This document shows positions 1 to 6,208 of a stretch of 8,531 bases of DNA, piece by piece. Location of the stretch: assembly GCA_030038595.1 (NCBI GenBank), contig JASHSW010000131.1, positions 1 through 8,531 on the forward strand, written 5' to 3'. The position numbers and the translations under genes are program-made. The stretch is from Methylovirgula sp. GTDB taxonomy: Bacteria; Pseudomonadota; Alphaproteobacteria; Rhizobiales; Beijerinckiaceae. The stretch's first letter is position 1. Each line of letters begins with the position of its first letter. The notes below the pieces were generated by a model. That model did no database searches. It worked only from the letters and a program-made list of their open reading frames with translations, and was not told where the DNA came from.

Positions 1-207
1 CCCAAGGAGCTGAAAAAGATCCCGACGGTGTGCGGCTCGCTGCGCGAGGCGCTCACCAACCTCGACAAGGACCGCAGCTTCCTCAAAGCCGGCGGCGTCT
101 TCGACGACGATTTCATCGACAGCTATATCGAACTCAAAATGGGCGAGGTCCTGCGCTTCGAAATGACCCCCCACCCCGTCGAATTCGATATGTATTACTC
201 CGTGTGA
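1..207 (+). CDS. glnA: Glutamine synthetase type I, C-terminal 68 residues (5' end outside window)
   Basis: Frame 1 is open from the first base to TGA at 205-207. It encodes the end of GlnA, the cytoplasmic ATP-dependent enzyme that makes glutamine from glutamate and ammonia. The opening residues [18 protein letters not shown] match the segment that in GSI-beta enzymes directly follows the NLYDLP adenylylation loop, so the modified tyrosine should lie a few residues before the window. The end, VEFDMYYSV, is the usual GlnA C-terminus. The sequence is intact to the stop and is followed 23 bases later by a strong terminator, so glnA ends its transcription unit. The glnB-glnA order common in alphaproteobacteria cannot be tested here. 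Identification is by recognition of conserved family sequence. Confidence 0.93.
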   Translation, partial: PKELKKIPTVCGSLREALTNLDKDRSFLKAGGVFDDDFIDSYIELKMGEVLRFEMTPHPVEFDMYYSV

Positions 208-230
208 ACCAAACTCCTCCTCCCAAACTT

Positions 231-258
231 AGCGCTCCCCACAAGGGAGCGCTTTTTT
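231..258 (+). terminator. Rho-independent terminator of glnA
   Basis: A perfect 9-bp stem AGCGCTCCC / GGGAGCGCT (231-239 and 245-253) with a 5-nt loop is followed by a run of six T (253-258). It starts 23 bases after the glnA stop, as expected for an intrinsic terminator. Confidence 0.92.
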
Positions 259-561
259 ATGGGTTGTCGCGTGGTTGCTGCCGTGTTGCGGATGATGCGC
301 CGCCGCCCCTTCATGTGATATAAGGGCGTGCGCGACAACGGTAGGGCGCCGAGGAGGCCTCACGTCAATTCGCGGCGGACGCTCCCAGTCGCTTCGGTCG
401 CGAGAAAGATCCATAGTGTCTGCTGAACTTTCCTGCAGATCGCGCGTTGCCAAAGACTTGAAACGGGAAGGCGAGGAAATCCACTACGATCGCGCGATGC
501 GCAGCCCGCCCACGGCCTCGAATATGCTTGGGAAGCGGCTGCACGAGGGGAGCGAAGGCAT
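259..561. other. Intergenic stretch before the KdpF-like gene, no gene seen
   Basis: About 300 bases between the glnA terminator and the small gene at 562. The short reading frames in it lack ribosome binding sites and have arginine/proline-rich composition typical of chance frames in GC-rich DNA. A TTGAAA (458-463) is the only -35-like hexamer I noticed. No good -10 sits 16-18 bases after it; a TACGAT at 485-490 is too far (21-base spacer). The promoter of the small gene, or a leader RNA, probably lies here, but I cannot place either. Confidence 0.45.
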
Positions 562-687
562 ATGGCGTTCGACTTCGTATTTGGATCGGCCGTCCTGGTC
601 GGCTATTTTTCCTATCTCGTCTATGCGCTGATCCGCGGCCTCATGCGCCACGACCTGAAGGTCCGCCGCATCCACATTCACCACTGA
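562..687 (+). CDS. Small single-helix membrane protein resembling KdpF (41 aa), orphan
   Basis: ATG at 562 to TGA at 685-687 encodes 41 residues. A good Shine-Dalgarno, GAGGGGAG (545-552), ends 9 bases before the ATG. Residues about 4-25 form one hydrophobic helix ending in GYFSYLVYALIRG. This resembles the core of KdpF, the roughly 29-residue subunit that stabilises the KdpFABC potassium-pumping ATPase in the inner membrane (E. coli has LLLGYLVYALINAEAF). Unlike KdpF it carries a basic, histidine-rich tail (RHDLKVRRIHIHH), and no kdpA follows: the next element is a terminator and then the convergent porin. A stop at 424-426 closes the frame upstream and there is no better start. I infer an inner-membrane microprotein. 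It could be a true KdpF working with a distant kdpABC, or a separate family sharing the helix. Confidence 0.66.
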   Translation: MAFDFVFGSAVLVGYFSYLVYALIRGLMRHDLKVRRIHIHH

Positions 688-784
688 ACATAGGACGCGC
701 GCCTCTGCGCTCGAACTGGGCGCGAGGCGTCGCTTATCCGCTTGGAGCAGACGAAGACGCGAGGGCGAGCGCAGCCATCAACGA

Positions 785-812
785 AAAACGCCGGCCCAAA
801 GGCCGGCGTTTT
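785..812. terminator. Bidirectional intrinsic terminator between KdpF-like gene and porin
   Basis: A perfect 12-bp stem, AAAACGCCGGCC / GGCCGGCGTTTT (785-796 and 801-812), has a 4-nt loop CAAA. On the plus strand it ends in TTTT and then GTTT. On the minus strand the complement of the A run (784-788) gives TTTTT. It sits 22 bases after the porin stop (minus strand) and 97 bases after the small gene, and can serve both. Confidence 0.9.
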
Positions 813-834
813 GTTTGGATCAACCCCGGTTCGA

Positions 835-2196
835 TCAGAACTTCAAGATGACGTCGCCGCCGACCGTGACTTGATCGCTTTTAATACCAGCGCCGGTCGC
901 CGATTGAACGTCGAAGGGCGTCGTGCCGTTCAAGGACGCATCGTAGCGCACCTCTGGCCGGAAGATCACCGCTTTGAGGAACGGGATAGATGAGGGAACG
1001 GGCGGCGTGATATTCAGGCCGCCGGTAATCTCGAAATATGTCGTTCCTACGGGGTCGATGATCGAGGTGTTCAGGTAGCCGTGTTCGACGTTCACGAAAT
1101 CGAAGTTGCCAGGAAAGGCAGCCACGATCGCACCTGTTTCGTCGCGCAGCACTTCGGCGCGGCCGTTGATCTTCAGCCAATCGATCGGCGTCTGGTACGA
1201 GGCATAGCCGGCGGCGCCGTAGGTTTCGTCCTGAATCCCATCGTCCCGCGTGTAATTGCCCTCGAGGGTCAGGGTCAGCTTATCGGTCGCTGTCCACGTC
1301 ACCACGAGATCATTGGCATAGCGCAGTATGCTGTTGCCGCAGGTCCCACCGCCGCATCCCGGATAAGTCGCCGGCACCTGACCTGCGCCGTTGGGTTCCA
1401 CGCCGCGCGCGTAATAGGGATCTTCCGGCCCAATGTGGGTGGTGGCCAGCACGGTGACGGCGCCGCCGGGGCCCAACTTGTTCAGCCCAATACCGCCCTC
1501 GAAGGCCGGCGCAGTGTTGTTGTCGCCGTACGGGAAACCAATGCTCGTGTTCTCGCCGCTGACGACCGATGCATAGAGGTCAACCGTCGGATTGACATGG
1601 GCGATCGCCAACACACCGGTATCCTGGAAAGGCTCGGTGTAATTGAAGATGTAGGAGTGCGAATAGAAGAGGTTCAGGTCGGATTCGATGACCTCTGCGC
1701 CTTCCAGCGTCGGCCACTGACCGGCTTTGAAGTCGATACCGCCGGGGAAGACCCACGGCGTATGCGCCTGAACGTAAGCCTCGACGAGCGAGACCTGATA
1801 GAGGCTGTTGATGCAATATTCGCATTCGCCGAGATAGTGAACGAAGCGGGCGTCCGAGCCGTACATGACCTGGAACGCGAAGCCGACGTCATAAACCGGC
1901 TTCGAGGAATCGATCGGCCGCTGCACGGTAAGCAGGCCCTGGTTGAACATCGGTTCGTTCGACTTGTCGGTAAACAGATGGCCCCAGTTCAGGCCGCTGG
2001 AAGGATCGTCGAAATTTCCGGTGATGCCGGCATCGATCTCGCCGTTGACCGTGACCGTCGACCACCAGGATGGAGGCGGCGGGGGCGGGGCCGGACTTTT
2101 GGTGTTTGGCAGATCGGCGGCTATCGCGTATCCGCTCGTCATAATCATGCCGGCGAAGAACGCCAACGCAAGGGAAGAACCGCGCAAAAAAGTCAT
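835..2196 (-). CDS. Outer-membrane beta-barrel porin, BBP2/OmpL-like family
   Basis: The 453-residue product starts with a Sec signal peptide: basic start, hydrophobic core about residues 8-22, and a likely cut after AIA or IAA at 26/27. A proline-rich linker with six consecutive prolines (about 35-42) follows. The rest is rich in alternating hydrophobic/polar strands and Gly/Asn/Asp turns and ends in phenylalanine (VILKF), the usual BAM recognition end of outer-membrane barrels. The pattern resembles the putative beta-barrel porin-2 family, widespread in Hyphomicrobiales; the substrate is unknown. Two close cysteine pairs, C125/C128 and C281/C286, could form disulfides, which is uncommon in porins. 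The start is supported by GGGGG (2203-2207) six bases upstream. The gene is monocistronic, ending at the 785-812 terminator. Family assignment is by pattern and memory, without a search. Confidence 0.82.
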   Translation of the reverse strand: MTFLRGSSLALAFFAGMIMTSGYAIAADLPNTKSPAPPPPPPSWWSTVTVNGEIDAGITGNFDDPSSGLNWGHLFTDKSNEPMFNQGLLTVQRPIDSSKPVYDVGFAFQVMYGSDARFVHYLGECEYCINSLYQVSLVEAYVQAHTPWVFPGGIDFKAGQWPTLEGAEVIESDLNLFYSHSYIFNYTEPFQDTGVLAIAHVNPTVDLYASVVSGENTSIGFPYGDNNTAPAFEGGIGLNKLGPGGAVTVLATTHIGPEDPYYARGVEPNGAGQVPATYPGCGGGTCGNSILRYANDLVVTWTATDKLTLTLEGNYTRDDGIQDETYGAAGYASYQTPIDWLKINGRAEVLRDETGAIVAAFPGNFDFVNVEHGYLNTSIIDPVGTTYFEITGGLNITPPVPSSIPFLKAVIFRPEVRYDASLNGTTPFDVQSATGAGIKSDQVTVGGDVILKF

Positions 2197-2220
2197 GTTT
2201 TGCCCCCAATCAAAGCCCGG

Positions 2221-2235
2221 CCTTTGTCACAAAGG
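2221..2235. promoter_or_regulatory. Perfect inverted repeat in the porin 5' region
   Basis: CCTTTG-TCA-CAAAGG is a perfect 6-bp dyad with a 3-bp centre, 24-38 bases upstream of the porin ATG. It could be an operator near the transcription start, or a small hairpin in the leader just upstream of the ribosome binding site. No known regulator is assigned. Confidence 0.35.
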
Positions 2236-2495
2236 AACATATTGCTGCGTAGCATTCAATTAAGCTGCGCTGTTTCCATTTGCTTTTCGGGGAGGCGGTG
2301 CTTTCTTGCAACGGTCAGTCGCATCTCGCGCCAAGTTGCCTGAGCAAACGGCAGATTCTGGCCATTTCTTGGTCTGACGTGCGCCTTACCGCAACGGCAG
2401 CCATGGGGCGGCCGGCACGGGCTGGCCTTGGCGCCTCCTTCTTGTCCGGCGTTGGGTCGCCGCAGGGGAGGCGGCGGGGTAATTCGGATACGATA

Positions 2496-2521
2496 TGACC
2501 GGGATTTGTATTCGCCGGTCA
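2496..2521. promoter_or_regulatory. Dyad TGACCGG-N12-CCGGTCA upstream of nsrR
   Basis: Perfect 7-bp arms at 2496-2502 and 2515-2521 with a 12-bp spacer, 170 bases upstream of the nsrR start and 300 upstream of the porin start. The arm spacing would suit a dimeric repressor or activator. It does not match the NsrR or RirA consensus that I know, so the bound protein is unknown. Confidence 0.3.
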
Positions 2522-2618
2522 GGGGCTCGCGCCGGGTTGGAGCGGTTCGAGGTAAGCCCATGATTACGCAGACATATAGGATCCAGCGCGGCCACCCATG
2601 AAGGCCGCCGGCAAGGCT

Positions 2619-2641
2619 GCAGAATTGTGACGGGCAGAATT
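2619..2641 (+). repeat. Tandem direct repeat GCAGAATT, 15-bp period
   Basis: GCAGAATT occurs at 2619-2626 and again at 2634-2641, 50-73 bases upstream of the nsrR start, where a promoter should lie. It could be a pair of regulator half-sites or chance. Confidence 0.3.
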
Positions 2642-2691
2642 ATGCGCGGAAGAGGTCGATGCAATCCTAGGCCGACAAGGGGAACAATCGC

Positions 2692-3126
2692 ATGCGGCTC
2701 ACCCACTATACCGACTATTCCCTGCGGGTCCTGATCTATCTCGGGCTGCGGTCGGAGCGATTAAGTTCGATTCGCGAGATTGCCATGGCCTACGGCATCT
2801 CGGAGACTCATCTCATGAAGGTGGTCCAGACGCTCGCCAAATGCGGCTATGTCGCCACGCTGCGCGGTCGCGGCGGCGGCCTCAAGCTCGCCAAATCTCC
2901 GCACGAGATCGGCATCGGCGAAGTGGTGCGGCACACCGAAGACGACGTGGCATTGGCCGATTGTTTTGTGTCGGGGCCGGAGTGCCGAATCGATGGCCCT
3001 TGCCGACTTCAACATCTGCTGCGCGAAGCGCTCCAAGCTTTCTTCACGGTGCTCGACCAATATACGCTCGCCGATCTTCTCCGACCCAATCGCACCTCGT
3101 TGAAGGCAAGCCTCGGCCTGGCGTGA
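2692..3126 (+). CDS. nsrR: Rrf2-family Fe-S repressor, NsrR-like (nitric-oxide responsive)
   Basis: The 144-residue product is full length for Rrf2 regulators. It opens MRLTHYTDYSLRVLIYLG, continues with a winged helix-turn-helix (about 25-50) and the wing RGRGGGLKLAK (about 58-68), then a cluster-binding loop and the helix AFFTVLDQYTLADLL typical of NsrR. Cysteines C91, C98 and C104 (C-x6-C-x5-C) can bind a [4Fe-4S] cluster, and D8 corresponds to the aspartate ligand described in Streptomyces NsrR. NsrR represses nitric-oxide detoxification genes and derepresses when NO attacks the cluster. No such target gene is in this window. C51 in the DNA-binding domain is an extra cysteine. AAGGGGA (2677-2683) lies 8 bases before the ATG. 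An iron-sensing RirA-like role is the main alternative, but the spacing and C-terminal helix fit NsrR better. Confidence 0.8.
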   Translation: MRLTHYTDYSLRVLIYLGLRSERLSSIREIAMAYGISETHLMKVVQTLAKCGYVATLRGRGGGLKLAKSPHEIGIGEVVRHTEDDVALADCFVSGPECRIDGPCRLQHLLREALQAFFTVLDQYTLADLLRPNRTSLKASLGLA

Positions 3127-3137
3127 TCGCGGCCGCG

Positions 3138-3923
3138 TTAGGGCAAGCCGTGCAGCGCGGCGACGATGGCATCGAGCCCGTCGGTGAGTGCGGCGGGTCC
3201 CGGTTGCAGGATCAGCGCCGATTTGATCTCGACGATCCGATTGTCGCGCACGGCGGGAATGCGATCGAAGCCCGGGCGCGCGCGGATCTTTTCAGGCACG
3301 ACCTTCTTGCCGCACCACGACGCAAGGATCACGTCGGGCGAAGCGGCGACGACGGCTGCGGGCGCGACGATTCGATCCTTGGCCGATTTTTCCTTGCGCA
3401 GATGCGGAAAGACGTCCTTGCCGCCGGCGATCTCGATCAGTTCCGAGACCCAGCCGATGCCGGTGATCAGCGGGTCGTCCCATTCCTCGAAATAGACACG
3501 CGGACGCGGTTTGCCGCAGCTCGCTGCGGCCACCTCGTCGAGATGCCGCGCCAGAGAATCGGCGCACGTCGTTGCTTTCTCCGGCTGCCCCACCAGCGCT
3601 CCGAGCGTGCGGATCATCGCCAGGATACCCGCCACATCGCGCTGGTTGAAGACGTGCACTTCGACGCCGGCGCGGATCAGGTCCGTGGCGATCTCGCCTT
3701 GCAGATCGGAAAAACACAGGACCAGGTCAGGCTCGAGCGCAAGGATCTTTGGAATGTCGGCCGAGATGAAGGCGGATACGCGGGGTTTTTCCTTTCGCAC
3801 GCGAGGTGGGCGCACCGCATAGCCGGAGACGCCAACAATGCGATCTTCTTCGCCGAGGAGATAGAGCGTCTCGACGGTCTCTTCCGTGAGGCAGACGATG
3901 CGGCTGGGCGGAAAGTGAGGCAT
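3138..3923 (-). CDS. Cobalamin-binding BtuF-like protein without signal peptide
   Basis: The 261-residue product belongs to the periplasmic-binding-protein type 2 fold (Peripla_BP_2, BtuF/FhuD group). The N-terminal lobe begins at once with SRIVCLTEETVETLYLLG and GVSGYAVRPP. The middle has IPKILALEPDLVLCFSDLQ, and the second lobe has RPRVYFEEWDDPLITGIGWVSELIEIAGG and SPDVILASWCGKK. This is the set seen in proteins annotated as cobalamin-binding in alphaproteobacteria. There is no signal peptide: the start has no basic plus hydrophobic run, and the upstream in-frame codons back to TGA at 4029-4031 offer no ATG, GTG or TTG start and no hydrophobic helix. AAAGAG (3930-3935) lies 6 bases before the ATG. 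No permease or ATPase is adjacent. It may bind a corrinoid or another ligand in the cytoplasm. It converges on nsrR with only 11 bp between stops. Confidence 0.78.
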   Translation of the reverse strand: MPHFPPSRIVCLTEETVETLYLLGEEDRIVGVSGYAVRPPRVRKEKPRVSAFISADIPKILALEPDLVLCFSDLQGEIATDLIRAGVEVHVFNQRDVAGILAMIRTLGALVGQPEKATTCADSLARHLDEVAAASCGKPRPRVYFEEWDDPLITGIGWVSELIEIAGGKDVFPHLRKEKSAKDRIVAPAAVVAASPDVILASWCGKKVVPEKIRARPGFDRIPAVRDNRIVEIKSALILQPGPAALTDGLDAIVAALHGLP

Positions 3924-4025
3924 GAACGGCTCTTTCAGATCGTTCCAGCCGCCGTTGCAAGCGCAGTGAATGGCGACGATCGGCGAAGGGACTGCCGGTA
4001 GCTTCGTCTTTAAGGGCGGGTGAGG

Positions 4026-4069
4026 CCCTCAGCCTGAGTGCGAGCGAAGCGAGCCTCGAAGCATGAGGG
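4026..4069. repeat. REP-like imperfect palindrome after typA
   Basis: Outer arms CCCTCA (4026-4031) and TGAGGG (4064-4069) flank a partly self-complementary core containing GCGAGCGAAGCGAGC. It begins 9 bases after the typA stop (minus strand) in non-coding DNA. It resembles the dispersed palindromes found between genes of many Hyphomicrobiales, recalled from experience rather than searched. There is no T tract, so a simple intrinsic terminator is unlikely, though the hairpin may protect the typA mRNA end. Confidence 0.55.
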
Positions 4070-4078
4070 AGCTTGCGG

Positions 4079-5902
4079 TTACGCCGCGCTCTCTTTCGCC
4101 CTGACCGCCCGCTTGCGCTCGTTCGGATCGAGCAGCATCTTGCGCAGCCTGATCGACTTCGGCGTCACTTCGACGAGCTCGTCGTCTTCGATATAGGCAA
4201 GCGCCTTTTCGAGCGTCATCTGGATCGGCGGCGTCAGCCGCACCGCCTCGTCCTTGGAATGGGTGCGGATATTGGTAAGCTGCTTGCCCTTCAGCACATT
4301 GATTTCGAGATCATTGTCGCGCGTATGCTCGCCGACGATCATGCCGCGATAGACCTTGACGCCCGGCTCGATCATCATCGGGCCGCGGTCTTCGAGCTTC
4401 CACATCGCATAGGCGACGGATTCGCCTTGATCGTTGGAGATCAGCACGCCGGTGCGGCGTCCCGCAATCTCACCCTTGAAAGGCGCGTAGGCATGGAAGA
4501 GTCGGTTCATCACCGCGGTACCGCGCGTGTCGGTGAGCAACTCGCCCTGATAGCCGATGAGGCCGCGCGTCGGTGCGTGGAAAACAAGACGCAGACGGTC
4601 GCCGCCCGAGGGCCGCATCTCGATCATCTCCGCCTTGCGCTCGGCCATCTTCTGCACGACGACGCCTGAAAATTCCTCATCGACATCGATGACGACTTCT
4701 TCGACGGGCTCCATGAGCTCGCTCGTCGCCTCGTCCTTCTCGAAGACGACCTTCGGCCGCGACACGCCGAGCTCGAATCCTTCGCGGCGCATGGTCTCGA
4801 TCAGGATTGCGAGCTGCAATTCGCCGCGGCCTGAAACGATGAACGAATCGGATTCCCCGGAATCCTCGACCCGCAGCGCGACGTTGCCCTCCGCCTCTTT
4901 GTAGAGGCGCTCGCGGATGACGCGGCTCGTGACCTTGTCGCCTTCCGTGCCTGCGAACGGGGAATCGTTGACAAGGAAAGTCATCGACAACGTCGGCGGA
5001 TCGATCGGCTGCGCCTGCAGCGGCTCGACCACCTCCGGCGCCGCCAGCGTGTCGGCGACGTTGAATTTCTCGAGGCCGGCGATGGCGACGATGTCGCCGG
5101 CTTCGGCCACATCGATCGGGGTGCGCTCGATGCCGCGAAAGGCGAGGATCTTGGAGACGCGGCCCTGCTCGACCACCGCACCCGTGCGGTCGAGCACTTT
5201 CACCGCCTGATTGGGTTGGATGCTACCGGCAAAGATGCGTCCGGTAATGAGCCGGCCGAGATAAGGATTGGCTTCGAGGAGCGTGCCGAGCATCCGGAAG
5301 CCGCCTTCTTCGACGGCTGGCGCCGGAACGTGACGCAGGACGAGATCGAAGAGCGGCCCCATGCCTTGCTTGGGGCCGTCCGGACTCTCGGCCATCCAAC
5401 CCTGTTTGGCCGAGCCGTAGAGAATTGGAAAATCAAGCTGCTCGTCGGTGGCGTCCAGCGCGGCGAAGAGGTCGAAGACCTCGTTGACCACTTCGGTCAC
5501 CCGCGCGTCGGGCCGGTCGACCTTGTTCAGCGCGACGATCGGCTTCAGGCCGATCTTCAGCGCCTTGCCGACGACGAATTTGGTTTGCGGCATCGGTCCC
5601 TCGGAGGCATCGACAAGCACGATGGCGCCATCGACCATCGACAGGATGCGCTCGACCTCGCCGCCGAAATCCGCATGGCCGGGCGTATCGACGATATTGA
5701 TGCGCGCGTCTTTCCAGGCGACCGAGGTCACCTTGGCCATGATCGTGATGCCGCGCTCGCGCTCGAGATCGTTCGAATCCATGACGCGTTCGCCGACACG
5801 CTGGTTATCCCGAAATGCGCCCGATTGCTGCAGCAGGCGATCGACGAGCGTGGTCTTGCCCGTGTCGACGTGCGCGATGATGGCGATGTTGCGTAAATTC
5901 AT
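4079..5902 (-). CDS. typA: Ribosome-associated GTPase TypA/BipA
   Basis: The 607-residue product equals the usual TypA/BipA length. This translational GTPase binds the ribosome and supports 50S assembly and growth under stress. The GTPase motifs are all present: G1 AHVDTGKTT (10-18), switch I with ERERGITI (47-54), G3 DTPGH (72-76) and G4 NKVD (126-129). EF-G-like domains follow, with [19 protein letters not shown] and the TypA-specific C-terminal part with [23 protein letters not shown] chose [18 protein letters not shown] as the start because other TypA proteins begin there. A longer in-frame start at 5992 would add 30 residues of no recognisable character. The ribosome binding site is weak (GGA, 5909-5911, 6 bases upstream). 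The gene appears monocistronic, and the REP-like element follows its stop. Confidence 0.96.
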   Translation of the reverse strand: MNLRNIAIIAHVDTGKTTLVDRLLQQSGAFRDNQRVGERVMDSNDLERERGITIMAKVTSVAWKDARINIVDTPGHADFGGEVERILSMVDGAIVLVDASEGPMPQTKFVVGKALKIGLKPIVALNKVDRPDARVTEVVNEVFDLFAALDATDEQLDFPILYGSAKQGWMAESPDGPKQGMGPLFDLVLRHVPAPAVEEGGFRMLGTLLEANPYLGRLITGRIFAGSIQPNQAVKVLDRTGAVVEQGRVSKILAFRGIERTPIDVAEAGDIVAIAGLEKFNVADTLAAPEVVEPLQAQPIDPPTLSMTFLVNDSPFAGTEGDKVTSRVIRERLYKEAEGNVALRVEDSGESDSFIVSGRGELQLAILIETMRREGFELGVSRPKVVFEKDEATSELMEPVEEVVIDVDEEFSGVVVQKMAERKAEMIEMRPSGGDRLRLVFHAPTRGLIGYQGELLTDTRGTAVMNRLFHAYAPFKGEIAGRRTGVLISNDQGESVAYAMWKLEDRGPMMIEPGVKVYRGMIVGEHTRDNDLEINVLKGKQLTNIRTHSKDEAVRLTPPIQMTLEKALAYIEDDELVEVTPKSIRLRKMLLDPNERKRAVRAKESAA

Positions 5903-6208
5903 ACCTGTTCCGATTCGATCTCTAGGCGTCTCCGGCGCGTTTCGGAGCGACGCGGGGCAAGATCGGCCGCAGCCAAGCCCGCACCACAACATCCTTTAAT
6001 ATCATAGCGTTGAGGAACGTATTCCGCCCGCATCGCAATTCTGCAAAGGTGATCGCGACCGCTCGCCGGTGCCGCACCGGCGCTACGCCGACGAGATATG
6101 GTGTTATTCTTGACAATTGCCCATAGCCGAATCGCGCCGGTTTGGGAATTGCGCAGGGGGCGCCGACGGAATTGACAGCGGCGAAGCGGCGGGGCGATCC
6201 TGCGGCGC
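5903..6208. other. Intergenic region between typA and the TOBE-domain gene
   Basis: A 306-base gap between divergent starts. It must hold the typA promoter, but I cannot place it reliably. A TTGACA at 6110-6115 (plus) has no -10 at the right distance. I looked for the missing ATPase half of ModC in the plus frames and saw no Walker A, ABC signature or Walker B motif. A stop at 6173-6175 closes the frame of the TOBE gene. The notable element is the dyad at 6064-6082. Confidence 0.5.
6064..6082. promoter_or_regulatory. Perfect 9-bp dyad CGCCGGTGC-C-GCACCGGCG
   Basis: Nineteen bases with two perfect 9-bp arms around one central base, about 160 bases upstream of typA and 127 upstream of the TOBE gene. 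The tight symmetry looks more like a protein operator than a hairpin, although an 8-bp stem with a 3-base loop is possible. No T tract follows, so it is not an intrinsic terminator. Confidence 0.35.

Larger units (their letters stand above)
2197..2691. other. Divergent intergenic region between porin and nsrR, no gene seen
   Basis: A 495-base stretch between two divergent starts. The longest frame inside (2256-2561, minus, 101 codons) is arginine/proline-rich, lacks a recognisable domain and overlaps the likely porin promoter, so I do not call it. The region holds an inverted repeat in the porin leader (2221-2235), a TGACCGG dyad (2496-2521) and a direct repeat of GCAGAATT (2619-2641). The region is long for two ordinary promoters, so an unlisted small RNA is possible, but no terminator-like hairpin with a T tract was found to support one. 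Confidence 0.5.

Noticed and set aside
259..318. 19-codon frame starting in the glnA terminator T run
   Set aside because: No ribosome binding site, starts inside the terminator, arginine/methionine-rich chance frame.
1081..2343. 420-codon open frame on the plus strand opposite the porin
   Set aside because: Antisense shadow of a well-supported porin in GC-rich DNA; no domain, Arg/Asp/Val-rich composition.
2256..2561. 101-codon minus-strand frame in the porin-nsrR gap
   Set aside because: Arg/Pro-rich, no domain, would overlap the porin promoter area; treated as chance.
3128..3137. CGCGGCCGCG palindrome exactly filling the nsrR/BtuF-like stop-to-stop gap
   Set aside because: A 10-bp GC palindrome is expected by chance in such DNA; too short and without a T tract for a terminator.
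2841..4001. 386-codon plus-strand frame spanning nsrR and the BtuF-like gene
   Set aside because: Overlaps two recognised genes in other frames; no recognisable motif and no sensible start context.
5903..5992. 30-residue N-terminal extension of TypA
   Set aside because: TypA proteins begin at [13 protein letters not shown]; the extension is not family-like.
5216..5999. Overlapping plus-strand frames opposite the typA 5' half
   Set aside because: Shadows of typA, whose G motifs are intact in the minus frame.
6110..6138. TTGACA as a promoter for the TOBE gene
   Set aside because: No -10 hexamer at 16-18 bp; the region there is GC-rich.
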